64,000 nucleotides of DNA from Enhydrobacter aerosaccus (GTDB lineage: Bacteria; Pseudomonadota; Alphaproteobacteria; Reyranellales; Reyranellaceae). The notes under the pieces are model-generated. The model was not told where the DNA came from. It saw only the letters and a program-made list of their open reading frames with translations, and made no database searches. Position numbers and translations under genes: made by a program. Positions 55,129 to 62,848 of the stretch are shown here, one piece after another (the first letter of the stretch is position 1; the number at the start of each line of letters is the position of its first letter). The stretch covers positions 1,612,001-1,676,000 of the forward strand of contig NZ_FUWJ01000001.1 of the NCBI RefSeq assembly GCF_900167455.1. The letters are read 5' to 3'.

Positions 55129-57037
55129 TCACGGCTTTCCGGCCAGCAATTGCTGCGCCAGGGCTTCGCAGGCGAGGTCCTTGGCGGTGCCGATGACCGG
55201 ATGGGGGATCGGCCGCTCCACAGCGATCGTGGGCGCCCGAATCTTGCCAGTGATCGAAACCGGTCCATGAAGATCGAGGAGATCGAACTTTTTCGGGTCC
55301 GCCAATATCTTGACATTGACCACTTGAGACGACAGCCCGGCCTGGCCTTCGACGCGCAGCACCGATTTCTGGGTATCCAGCAGCGTCCGGTCGAACGTCA
55401 CCGTGCCGTTGCGGAAGTCGAGGCGTCCGAGGGCACAGCGGATCGGAATGCGGTGATCGCCGGTCACATAAAGCACCAGCGCATCGACGATCTGCAGGCC
55501 TGCGAGACTCACCATCAGGTCGCTGATGGCGCCGCCCTCCATGACCACCTCGACACTGCCGTTCGCGGCTCCCATGACCTGAGCCAGCGAGCGACCGGCA
55601 CCGACCAACTGCACCCGCCCCCGGATCTGGCCCTGCGTCGTCCCGAAGAAGCGCGATCCGCGAAAAAAGGCGCCGAAATCCAGGTTCGTCAGCGCCAGCC
55701 CTGCGCGCACCGTCGGAACATCGCGTCGGGCATCAATTCCCAATTCACCACCGATCTGGCCACCGGCAACCGCCATGGCCAAGGGGTTCACGGTCGCGAC
55801 ACCATTGTCGACGAGAACCCGGAATCTGAGCGCCGTTACCGGCAAATAGGATGGCGCCACCACCCGCTTGGCATCGAGCGTCACGTCCATGTTCATGGCC
55901 CGCAGACGCTCGACATGCAGCGGAACGTTGGGAAAGAGTTCCCCTCGTGCTTCCAGTTGCTGCTCCGTCGCGGCCTGCTGCGGCGAGATATTGCCGCGAT
56001 TGCCAGGAGGCGCGCCGACCAGAGGAGCGAGATCGGCGAAGACCAGTTTTTGCGACACGAGGTTTGCCGTGAGGTGCGACGGCTGTTGGCTGTCGTCGAT
56101 CAGAATATCTCCTGCGAGATCACTGTCGCCCGCATGCCAGGTCGAATCGGTCACCTTCCATTTGCCAGGCTCGCGATCGAGGCGACCAGTGATGCGATAA
56201 GGCGGCGTCGGAGGACCGGGAATGCCGAGCAACGGGTAGATATCGGCGAGGTTCGGGCCCGACAGGGCAAGCTGCACATTGGCCCCCCTTCCACTGGATG
56301 GGGTCCTGCAAGGTGCCCTTGATAGCGAGCTTTGTGGCGCCATAATCGATGTCGAGATCGACAGGATATGGCTTGTCGGTCTGGCGCAGCATTACCGCCG
56401 AGCCGCCGACGAAGTTGACGGCCAGTGGCTGGTTCTCGAGCTTGCCCTTCAGCTGGAGCCGTGCCTCAGGCTGGCCACCGGCCTGACCGGTCGCCGTCGA
56501 GATCGTCCCCTCGAGATCGATCTTGCGCTTGAGGTCGCTGTAGGTCACCTGCCCATCGGTGATGTCGAGTTCGGCAATCAGCGGAGTCTGGTGACGCTCC
56601 TTGGGCGCGGCTGCTTTGGCCACACCGGCCACGACCGGACTCTGCTCCGGGCTCCAGTTGGCCTGGTCCTGCTGATTGCGCTCCATATGCAGCTCGGGCT
56701 TGAGCAAGGTCAGCCTCGGCAACACGAAGTCGCCGCGCAGCAGCGGCCACAGGCGTATGTCGAAATCCACCGCCTGGGCTTTGAGCATGTGGTCAGCCTT
56801 GCCCCAGTCGGCGTTCGCTACCTGGACGTCCGCAAGGTGGACGTGCGAGGTCCAGCCCCAGTCGATGCCGATCTTCCCGATCGTGGTCTTGCGGCCGGAC
56901 AGGGCGGATGCACGGCTCTCGAACTGACGATGCACGAAGTCTGAGGTAACGAACAGATACGCCCCTGCCGCTGATAGCCCAATCAGCGCAGCCAGGATGC
57001 CGACCGACCAGCTCACGACCTTGGCAGTGCGTGTCAT
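55129..57037 (-). pseudogene. AsmA-family protein gene, disrupted by a one-base frameshift
   Basis: Two overlapping frames together give one AsmA-family protein of about 635 residues. The first part (57037 down to about 56283) has an N-terminal membrane helix (W-S-V-G-I-L-A-A-L-I-G), H-V-H-L-A-D-V-Q-V-A-N and the end I-K-G-T-L-Q-D-P-I-Q-W-K-G. The second frame continues A-N-V-Q-L-A-L-S-G-P-N-L-A-D-I-Y-P-L-L-G-I and runs to 55129 with the AsmA C-terminal N-G-S-V-E-V and L-D-F-R-N-G-T. The break lies in a six-base G run (C run at 56283-56288): one G fewer restores the frame. Real mutation, slippage site or sequencing error cannot be told apart here. Confidence 0.85.
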
Positions 57038-57127
57038 GATCGAGCGGAACGATCCAGCTACGACGGCGGTTCCATGCCGGCGAGTGCCGATATTGGATCA
57101 CGGTCAGCGAGCCGATAGGATTGCCCC

Positions 57128-57592
57128 ATGACAGTCGAAAGTGTCCGCGCCTTTCTGGATGAGCATGCCCCCGACATCAAGATCATCGAACTGCCTGACA
57201 GCACCGCCACCGTCGAGATGGCTGCCAAGGGTCATGGCGTTCTGCCCGCCCAGATCGCCAAGACCTTATCACTCAGGATCAAGGATCGAGTCCTCCTGGT
57301 CGTCGCCTCGGGCACGGCCCGGCTCAACAACCGCAAGATCAAGGATCTGCTCGGCGGCAAGCCGCGCATGCTTGCGGCCGAGGAAGTCGCCGAGCTGACC
57401 GGCCATCCTGTCGGCGGGGTTTGTCCATTCGGCCTCGCCACGCCGCTTCCGGTCTATTGCGACCTGTCCCTGAAAGCGTTCGACGAAATCCTGCCGGCCG
57501 CCGGGTCGACGCATTCGGCGTTGCGCATCACCCCCGATCGGCTGGCGGCTCTGGTCAAGGCCGAATGGGTCGATGTCTGCGATCAGCCGTGA
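57128..57592 (+). CDS. YbaK/EbsC-type aminoacyl-tRNA deacylase
   Basis: 154 residues. The catalytic/tRNA-binding lysine region is Q-I-A-K-T-L-S-L-R near 45, and the loop G-G-V-C-P-F-G-L is the family's signature. These proteins hydrolyse mischarged tRNA, for instance Cys-tRNA-Pro. The stop is 3 bases from the convergent aldo/keto reductase. Confidence 0.9.
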   Translation: MTVESVRAFLDEHAPDIKIIELPDSTATVEMAAKGHGVLPAQIAKTLSLRIKDRVLLVVASGTARLNNRKIKDLLGGKPRMLAAEEVAELTGHPVGGVCPFGLATPLPVYCDLSLKAFDEILPAAGSTHSALRITPDRLAALVKAEWVDVCDQP

Positions 57593-57595
57593 CGC

Positions 57596-58561
57596 CTACT
57601 TCTTCTGTTCCTCGGATCGGTCGGTTGCCGGCGGTGGCGCACGGGAAAGATCGGCGATCTCGGCGCGCAACCCGGGAGTCATCGCGATCTCGACCGCGGC
57701 GAGCGAATCCTTCAGCTGGTCGAGATTGCGGGCGCCGATGATGGGGGCGGTAACCGCAGGATGCGCTCCGACCCAGGCGATGGCGGTGCTGACCGGATGC
57801 AGCCCTCTCTCCCGACAGAAGGCAACGTACCGCTCCGCCACCTCGATCATCCAGGCGTCGCCGTAGCGCGCCTCATACATCTTGTTGGTCCTGAGCCGCC
57901 CCGAGGCCTGGCCGAAATACTTGCCAGACAGCAGTCCGGCCGCCGCCGGACTGTAGGGCATCACTCCCAATCCGTTGGCTTCCGCCATGGGCAGAATCTC
58001 CACCTCGGCCTGGCGCTTGACGAGGTTATACATCGGCTGGATGACCTGCAGCCGTGCCCAGCCCTGGCGCTCCTCGATATCGATGGCTCGCTGGATCTGC
58101 CACGCCGCCCAATTGCTGATGGCCGGATAGATCACCTTCCCGGCGCGCACGAGATCCTCCAGCGCCCGGATCGATTCCTCGATCGGCGTGAGTTGATCCC
58201 ACTGATGCAGGAACAGCACATCGACACGGTCCGTCTGCAGACGCCGAAGACTGGCTTCCACCGCCCGCACGATATGGCGCCGGGACAACCCACGGGCATT
58301 TGCGTCGGGACCGATCGGGTTGAAGCATTTGGTCGTCAGCACGAGCTCGTCGCGATGCCCTTTCGCCAACCGGCCCAGAATTTCTTCCGACTTGCCGCCG
58401 GCATAGGCATCGGCGCAGTCGAAGAAATTGATGCCGGCCTCCCGGCAGGCCTTGTACATCGCCGTCGACATCGCCTCGTCTGCATCACCCCCGAACGACA
58501 TGGTACCGAAGCAAAGCTCTGAAACGGAAATGCCGGTACGGCCAAGCAATCGGGTCTTCAT
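57596..58561 (-). CDS. Aldo/keto reductase
   Basis: 321 residues, TIM barrel. Catalytic tetrad positions visible: Asp and Tyr in F-F-D-C-A-D-A-Y-A-G-G-K-S-E, Lys in L-T-T-K-C-F-N, His in F-L-H-Q-W-D. C-terminal NADPH-binding I-I-G-A-R-N-L-D-Q-L. The group (COG0667) reduces aldehydes and ketones with NADPH. Substrate unknown. Confidence 0.92.
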   Translation of the reverse strand: MKTRLLGRTGISVSELCFGTMSFGGDADEAMSTAMYKACREAGINFFDCADAYAGGKSEEILGRLAKGHRDELVLTTKCFNPIGPDANARGLSRRHIVRAVEASLRRLQTDRVDVLFLHQWDQLTPIEESIRALEDLVRAGKVIYPAISNWAAWQIQRAIDIEERQGWARLQVIQPMYNLVKRQAEVEILPMAEANGLGVMPYSPAAAGLLSGKYFGQASGRLRTNKMYEARYGDAWMIEVAERYVAFCRERGLHPVSTAIAWVGAHPAVTAPIIGARNLDQLKDSLAAVEIAMTPGLRAEIADLSRAPPPATDRSEEQKK

Positions 58562-58869
58562 GGGCGGGTTCCTGCGGTTTCGTCGTCGAGCTTCGCCCCA
58601 TCACAGGCAGTGAGCCAGTGAGCGTTGCGGCCGGCGAACACGATGGCATGTCGGTGAATCGTCCTTCAAGGGTGGCGATCGCAACGCCGGATACACATGG
58701 CGATCACTTCCCTGCGACATTCAGACTCTCGCCGGCCGACCGCCACCTTTCTGCCGCATCGGGTCAGCACTCTAGGGTGAACTCGATTTCATGCGGGAAC
58801 GATTGGCTGTTCCGCTCCGTATGGAAGAGAGAGCCCCCTCGACCGACGCTTCCGGAAGGAGCCAACAAC
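58562..58869. other. Intergenic stretch
   Basis: 308 bases between the aldo/keto reductase start and a small gene on the plus strand. An open frame runs through from 58618 but its composition is Arg/Pro/Ser-rich and it lacks an initiation site. No hairpin or promoter stood out. Confidence 0.5.
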
Positions 58870-59169
58870 ATGCTCAGCACCTTCATCGAGAACACGGCAG
58901 TCCGTACGATCCATGTGCCGATTACCCTGAAGAAGCGCGCGACCGCGGAGGAGATCCAGGCCGACCTGCAGGAGCGGATCGACCGCCTTGTCGCCCGCGA
59001 TCCGCGGTTCGTGGGCTGCCTGGCACCCACGCCCCGTCGCGTCTCCCCGAAGAGCGAGAGTGCTCCCAACTGGATCGTCGACGGCTTCCCCGGCCTTGCC
59101 TCCGGCTGCTTCATGGCTCTGGTGAAGCTCGTCGACCAGGCCCGCCTGGAATACGAACTGATCGACTAG
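58870..59169 (+). CDS. Small hypothetical protein
   Basis: 99 residues, ATG at 58870 with CGGAAGGAG upstream. R-T-I-H-V-P-I-T-L-K-K-R-A-T-A-E-E-I-Q-A-D-L-Q-E-R-I-D-R-L-V-A opens with a strand and a helix; W-I-V-D-G-F-P-G-L-A-S-G-C follows. No known family; overlaps the next gene on the opposite strand by 4 bases. Confidence 0.6.
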   Translation: MLSTFIENTAVRTIHVPITLKKRATAEEIQADLQERIDRLVARDPRFVGCLAPTPRRVSPKSESAPNWIVDGFPGLASGCFMALVKLVDQARLEYELID

Positions 59170-59555
59170 GCGTAGGTCGAGATCTCGATCAGATTGCCGT
59201 CGGGATCTCGACAATAGACCGATGTCATCGGGCCGAGGGCGCCGGTCTTCGTCACCGGACCCTGCGCGACTTCGACGCCGCAGGTTCGTAGATGCCCGAT
59301 GACCTCCTGCGGTGATTGCCGGGTGACGAAGCAGAGATCGAGCGACCCTGGCACGTCGTTCTCGGCGGTCCACCAGTTCGCTGTGCCGGTCTGCCGCACA
59401 TTGAATTTCTGCTGGCCGAATTTCAGCGCCACCCGTCGCTCCGGCCCGAACACCTCCCGCGCCATGCCCAGCACGCGCTCGTACCACGCTGCGGTGGCTT
59501 CCACGTCGCGGCAGTTGATGACGATATGATCGATCCGCTCGACGGCGATGGACAT
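59166..59555 (-). CDS. VOC-superfamily protein (glyoxalase/dioxygenase fold)
   Basis: 129 residues, two beta-alpha-beta-beta-beta units. N-terminal R-I-D-H-I-V-I-N-C-R-D-V-E-A-T-A-A-W-Y with metal His (H10), and C-terminal V-Y-C-R-D-P-D-G-N-L-I-E-I with metal Glu. This is the common VOC outline, close to virulence-protein-type members; reaction unknown. Confidence 0.88.
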   Translation of the reverse strand: MSIAVERIDHIVINCRDVEATAAWYERVLGMAREVFGPERRVALKFGQQKFNVRQTGTANWWTAENDVPGSLDLCFVTRQSPQEVIGHLRTCGVEVAQGPVTKTGALGPMTSVYCRDPDGNLIEISTYA

Positions 59556-59666
59556 GATGCGATCCTCCTCGGATTGAGCATAGCCTGATCAGGGGAGGAT
59601 ATTCAGGTACCGGCGGTTGCAGGCCTGTGGCATCAATGCAACGTCACTTCCCGGAGTACCTGGACG

Positions 59667-59915
59667 ATGCAGCCTCAGCCCAGCGATGTCTTGATTCAGC
59701 TCGTTCCCCTTATGCTTATACAACTCGTCCTGCTCTTCGCGGTCGTCCCGCTCGCCCTGAAAGCCAGCCGGAGAGCGTGGGCCTGGATCGTCTTCGCGGT
59801 CATTCCCATCTTCGGCCTGTTGGCGATCCCGATCCTTGTTGCACGAGCACTGGCCGGCCTGATCGGCCGCGTCGACGCGCTGTCCTCGCAGCTCGACTTG
59901 AAAAGAAACGCCTGA
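59667..59915 (+). CDS. Small membrane protein
   Basis: 82 residues with two hydrophobic helices (about 9-31 and 39-60) and a short amphipathic tail. No family recognised. The ORF is flanked by a VOC gene (divergent) and a small exported-protein gene (convergent). Confidence 0.6.
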   Translation: MQPQPSDVLIQLVPLMLIQLVLLFAVVPLALKASRRAWAWIVFAVIPIFGLLAIPILVARALAGLIGRVDALSSQLDLKRNA

Positions 59916-59926
59916 ACCGTCAGGCG

Positions 59927-60187
59927 CTAGGAGCGCTTCGGCAAGGTGAAGCCCGAAGCGCGCAGCTTCCTCTCCAGCACGGCGATGCCGCGGGCGGTGT
60001 TTCCGGAATTGCAGTCCTGGATGGCCTGCTGCGTATCCGGATCCGGCCCCATGCCGCCCATCGCGCCGGCGCTGCCGAGATAGCGGCGCGCCAGCGCACC
60101 CAATTCGGCACAGTACGAAGCGTCATCGGCGTGGACCGCCGTCGGCAGCAGGCTGCAAACGACCGCCACCAAAAACCTGCGCTTCAT
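59927..60187 (-). CDS. Small exported protein, copy 1 of a paralogous pair
   Basis: 86 residues from ATG 60187. Signal peptide F-L-V-A-V-V-C-S-L-L-P-T-A-V-H-A with cleavage before D-D. The mature part has Y-C-A-E-L-G-A-L-A-R-R-Y, then I-Q-D-C-N-S-G-N-T-A-R-G-I-A-V-L-E-R-K-L-R and ends G-F-T-L-P. The two Cys and the G-I-A-V-L-E-x3-R-x2-G-x-T-x-P ending are shared with the next gene on the same strand. Periplasmic, function unknown. Confidence 0.7.
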   Translation of the reverse strand: MKRRFLVAVVCSLLPTAVHADDASYCAELGALARRYLGSAGAMGGMGPDPDTQQAIQDCNSGNTARGIAVLERKLRASGFTLPKRS

Positions 60188-60310
60188 CGTGCTCCCCATC
60201 ACGCGTCCCCATTCCGATCGAACAGCAGAAACACCTGGCCTGCGATCAAGGGCCCATACTTCACAATCGGAGGCGTTTCCACGCCGATGTTCTGTGGCGC
60301 AGATCTCAGC

Positions 60311-60622
60311 CTACGGCGTAGGGAATGTATATCCGGCGTTGCGCGCTTCCGTCTCGAGGATGGCAACGCCCTCGGCATACCGACCGGAGGCGCAGAGCGC
60401 GAGGGCGACATCGGCCCGGAAGCGACGACCGGACAGATGCTGCGAGCCCTTCTCGCTGTCGTACCGCACCAGCCAGCCGCGCAGTTGGTCACAGGTGGCG
60501 GCGGTTGCCGGCAAGATCGTCTTCGGCTGGCCGAACGCCGGGACCACCGCCAGAAGGAAACCGACGCCGACCGCCGCAAGCGCCGACGCCGCGAAGAACC
60601 GGTTGGCGTGGAAGGACGACAT
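60311..60622 (-). CDS. Small exported protein, copy 2 of a paralogous pair
   Basis: 103 residues from ATG 60622. Signal A-L-A-A-V-G-V-G-F-L-L-A-V-V-P-A-F-G. The mature part has T-C-D-Q-L-R-G-W-L-V-R-Y, L-A-L-C-A-S-G-R-Y-A-E-G-V-A-I-L-E-T-E-A-R and ends G-Y-T-F-P. Aligns with the neighbour over the Cys pair and C-terminal half. It sits 13 bases from the end of the porin gene, on the same strand. Confidence 0.7.
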   Translation of the reverse strand: MSSFHANRFFAASALAAVGVGFLLAVVPAFGQPKTILPATAATCDQLRGWLVRYDSEKGSQHLSGRRFRADVALALCASGRYAEGVAILETEARNAGYTFPTP

Positions 60623-60635
60623 CGCCACCCTCTTC

Positions 60636-62024
60636 TTAGAAGTGCAGGTCCATGCCCAGCAGCGCCGCCCAGCTCTGGGCGGCGACCGCGTTGGACGGAC
60701 CGGTGAGATTGGTGAAGACGGCCCCGCCCACCAGCTTGACGCCGGGGCCGAGCTGATAGGTCGCGCCCAGTTCGATGTAGGAAGCCGTCAGGGTGCCGAA
60801 GGTGGCCGCGCCGGCGCTCTGATTGCTGCCGAAATAGACCGACGATGTTGCCGCCGCCGCGACCGAGCAGGTGCTGGTCGAACCCTGCGCGCAATTGAGC
60901 AGCGACGGCGAACCATTGCCATTGTCGTTGGTGGCCACGGCGAAGCCGGCGGACATCTGCCACGGCCCGGTCTCGTACATCACCGCCGCCGCCCAGGTCC
61001 GCGTGTCATTGTCACCGCCGGTATAGCCGTTGCGGCCGAGCCCCATATTGTCCCAGCCCCACGAGCCGCCGACGGTAAAGCCGCGGAAGCCGAACTGCAC
61101 GCCGATCACGGTCTGGTTCCAGGACGACAGGTTGGCGCCGTTGATCGTATTGTAGGCCGACTGCACCTGGTTAAGGCTCGGGCTGAAGGTCATGGTCGAG
61201 AAGCCGCCATAGAACGCTACATAGAGATCGCCGAACTTGTTGAGGTAATTGGCGGCCACGGCCACGGCATTGAGCCAGGAATTGTCGTTGATCGGACAGC
61301 CGTTGGCGGCCGTCGCGGCAGGAAAGCCACAGACACCGGCGACTCCGCTGGTCGGTCCCGAATTCAGGCCCCAGATGGAGCCGGGCTGGGTCCTGGGCTG
61401 CACTTTCGGTGCATAGCTGGCACCGATCTGGAAGCCCCAGATGCGCGGCGTGTAATAGTTGATGCGGTTGGGCTTGTTCTGCTCCACGTCGATGGTGCTG
61501 CCATCGAGACGAAGGGCCGCGACGTTGAAGCCGCGCGCGACCGGATTGGACCACGAGAAGTTGGAGTTGTGCTTGAGGAAGCCCCAGCCGGGCAGCGCCG
61601 ACGGCGCACCGTAATACATGGTGTAGGCGGCGCCGTCCTTGGCACCGAACTCGACCCTGCCCCAATCGGCGAAGGCATACATGTACGCCTCGTCGACCGC
61701 GCGCACATCCGTACCGGCCGACCCGTAGGAGGGATCCCAGGCTTCGAGCTGGACACGGATGCCAACCGAGGTTCCGTTGTCCAGCTTCGTCACGCCGTTG
61801 AAATAGATCTCGCCCTGCTGGATGAACTGGATGCCGTTATATTGCACCGACGTTCCGTTGAGGGCGTAGTTGCCCTCCATGGCACCGGCGAGAACGTAAA
61901 ACTGATAATAGCCACCGACGCCGATCTTGATGGGATCAGCCGCCAGGGCGGGATCCGCCACCAGCCCGCCGATCGCGAGAGAGGTGGACGCAAGGGCGGT
62001 GGACCCAAGACATAACCGCCTCAC
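60636..62024 (-). CDS. Outer-membrane porin
   Basis: 462 residues from GTG 62024 (GGAGGAGTGC upstream). Signal peptide to A-L-A-A-D near 29, then I-K-I-G-V-G-G-Y-Y-Q-F-Y, alternating beta-strand pattern throughout, and a C-terminal Phe (L-G-M-D-L-H-F) used by the BAM complex. Extracellular loops rich in Ser/Asn/Gly. A trimeric general or substrate-selective porin of the alphaproteobacterial type; its selectivity is unknown. Confidence 0.88.
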   Translation of the reverse strand: MRRLCLGSTALASTSLAIGGLVADPALAADPIKIGVGGYYQFYVLAGAMEGNYALNGTSVQYNGIQFIQQGEIYFNGVTKLDNGTSVGIRVQLEAWDPSYGSAGTDVRAVDEAYMYAFADWGRVEFGAKDGAAYTMYYGAPSALPGWGFLKHNSNFSWSNPVARGFNVAALRLDGSTIDVEQNKPNRINYYTPRIWGFQIGASYAPKVQPRTQPGSIWGLNSGPTSGVAGVCGFPAATAANGCPINDNSWLNAVAVAANYLNKFGDLYVAFYGGFSTMTFSPSLNQVQSAYNTINGANLSSWNQTVIGVQFGFRGFTVGGSWGWDNMGLGRNGYTGGDNDTRTWAAAVMYETGPWQMSAGFAVATNDNGNGSPSLLNCAQGSTSTCSVAAAATSSVYFGSNQSAGAATFGTLTASYIELGATYQLGPGVKLVGGAVFTNLTGPSNAVAAQSWAALLGMDLHF

Positions 62025-62139
62025 GCACTCCTCCGCCGCATCGATGGACGGAGGTCTCTCTAACGTCGGTTGTCGTCACTCAGGCGACATCAACTTTAAA
62101 GTTCTGTGATCGGCCCTCGCCGCTTGGGGCCGCGCTCGA

Positions 62140-62823
62140 TTATTCGCCGGTGCGTATCCCGCGTGCGACGGAACCATTGCCGAGTGCAGAGTCTCGCCGC
62201 GGGCGGCGAATCGCTCTCACCTTCCCGCTTTTCCCGCCGCCGCAAAAGAACCGGTCGCCGCCGTCGGACTCCAGGCCCGAAACGCCGACTCCCGGTGGCA
62301 TCTCGAGACGCTCCAGCACATCGCCGGATCGAGGATCGATCCGGCGCACATCGCTCTCCTCGCCTTCCCAGGTGCCGTGCCACAGCTCGCCATCGACCCA
62401 GCTGACACCGGTGACGAAGCGATTGGATTCGATCGTGCGCAGGATCGCGCCGGTATCGGGATCGAGCTGATGGATCTTACGGTTCCGATACTGCCCCACC
62501 CACAACGTCCCTTCGGCCCAGGCGAGCCCGGAACCGCCGCCGCTCGGCGCCGGGATCGTGGCCAGGACGCGGCCCGTCGCCGGATCGATCTTCTGGATAC
62601 GCTCATCGGCGAGCTGAAACAGGTGCCGGCCATCGAACGCCGTCCCGGCATGCGCCGGCACCTCGATCGAGCGCAGTGTCGCTCCGGTCTCGGGATCCAG
62701 TGCCTTGAGCGCATCCCCCGCGGCAAACCAGACACGGTGTCCGTCGAAGGTGACGCCGCCCACCTGGTCCACGCCGGGGAACGGACCGTACTCGCGAATG
62801 ATCTCGGCTGCTGATCGTTTCAT
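62140..62823 (-). CDS. YncE/glutaminyl-cyclotransferase-like beta-propeller protein
   Basis: 227 residues (start 62823, or 62832). Repeated blades with V-W-F-A-A-G, A-L-D-P-E-T-G-A, L-W-V-G-Q-Y-R-N-R-K-I-H-Q-L-D-P-D-T-G-A-I-L and R-I-D-P-R-S-G-D-V, a five- or six-bladed propeller. No signal peptide, so cytoplasmic. Encoded 25 bases after a regulator gene in the same direction; the two are probably one operon. Confidence 0.75.
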   Translation of the reverse strand: MKRSAAEIIREYGPFPGVDQVGGVTFDGHRVWFAAGDALKALDPETGATLRSIEVPAHAGTAFDGRHLFQLADERIQKIDPATGRVLATIPAPSGGGSGLAWAEGTLWVGQYRNRKIHQLDPDTGAILRTIESNRFVTGVSWVDGELWHGTWEGEESDVRRIDPRSGDVLERLEMPPGVGVSGLESDGGDRFFCGGGKSGKVRAIRRPRRDSALGNGSVARGIRTGE

Positions 62824-62848
62824 GTCTTCCATCCTGGTTGCCGGCATC

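Noticed and set aside
58618-58869. An 84-residue extension upstream of the 99-residue small protein
   Set aside because: Arg/Ser/Pro-rich, no initiation signal; a good AAGGAG lies in front of the ATG at 58870 instead.
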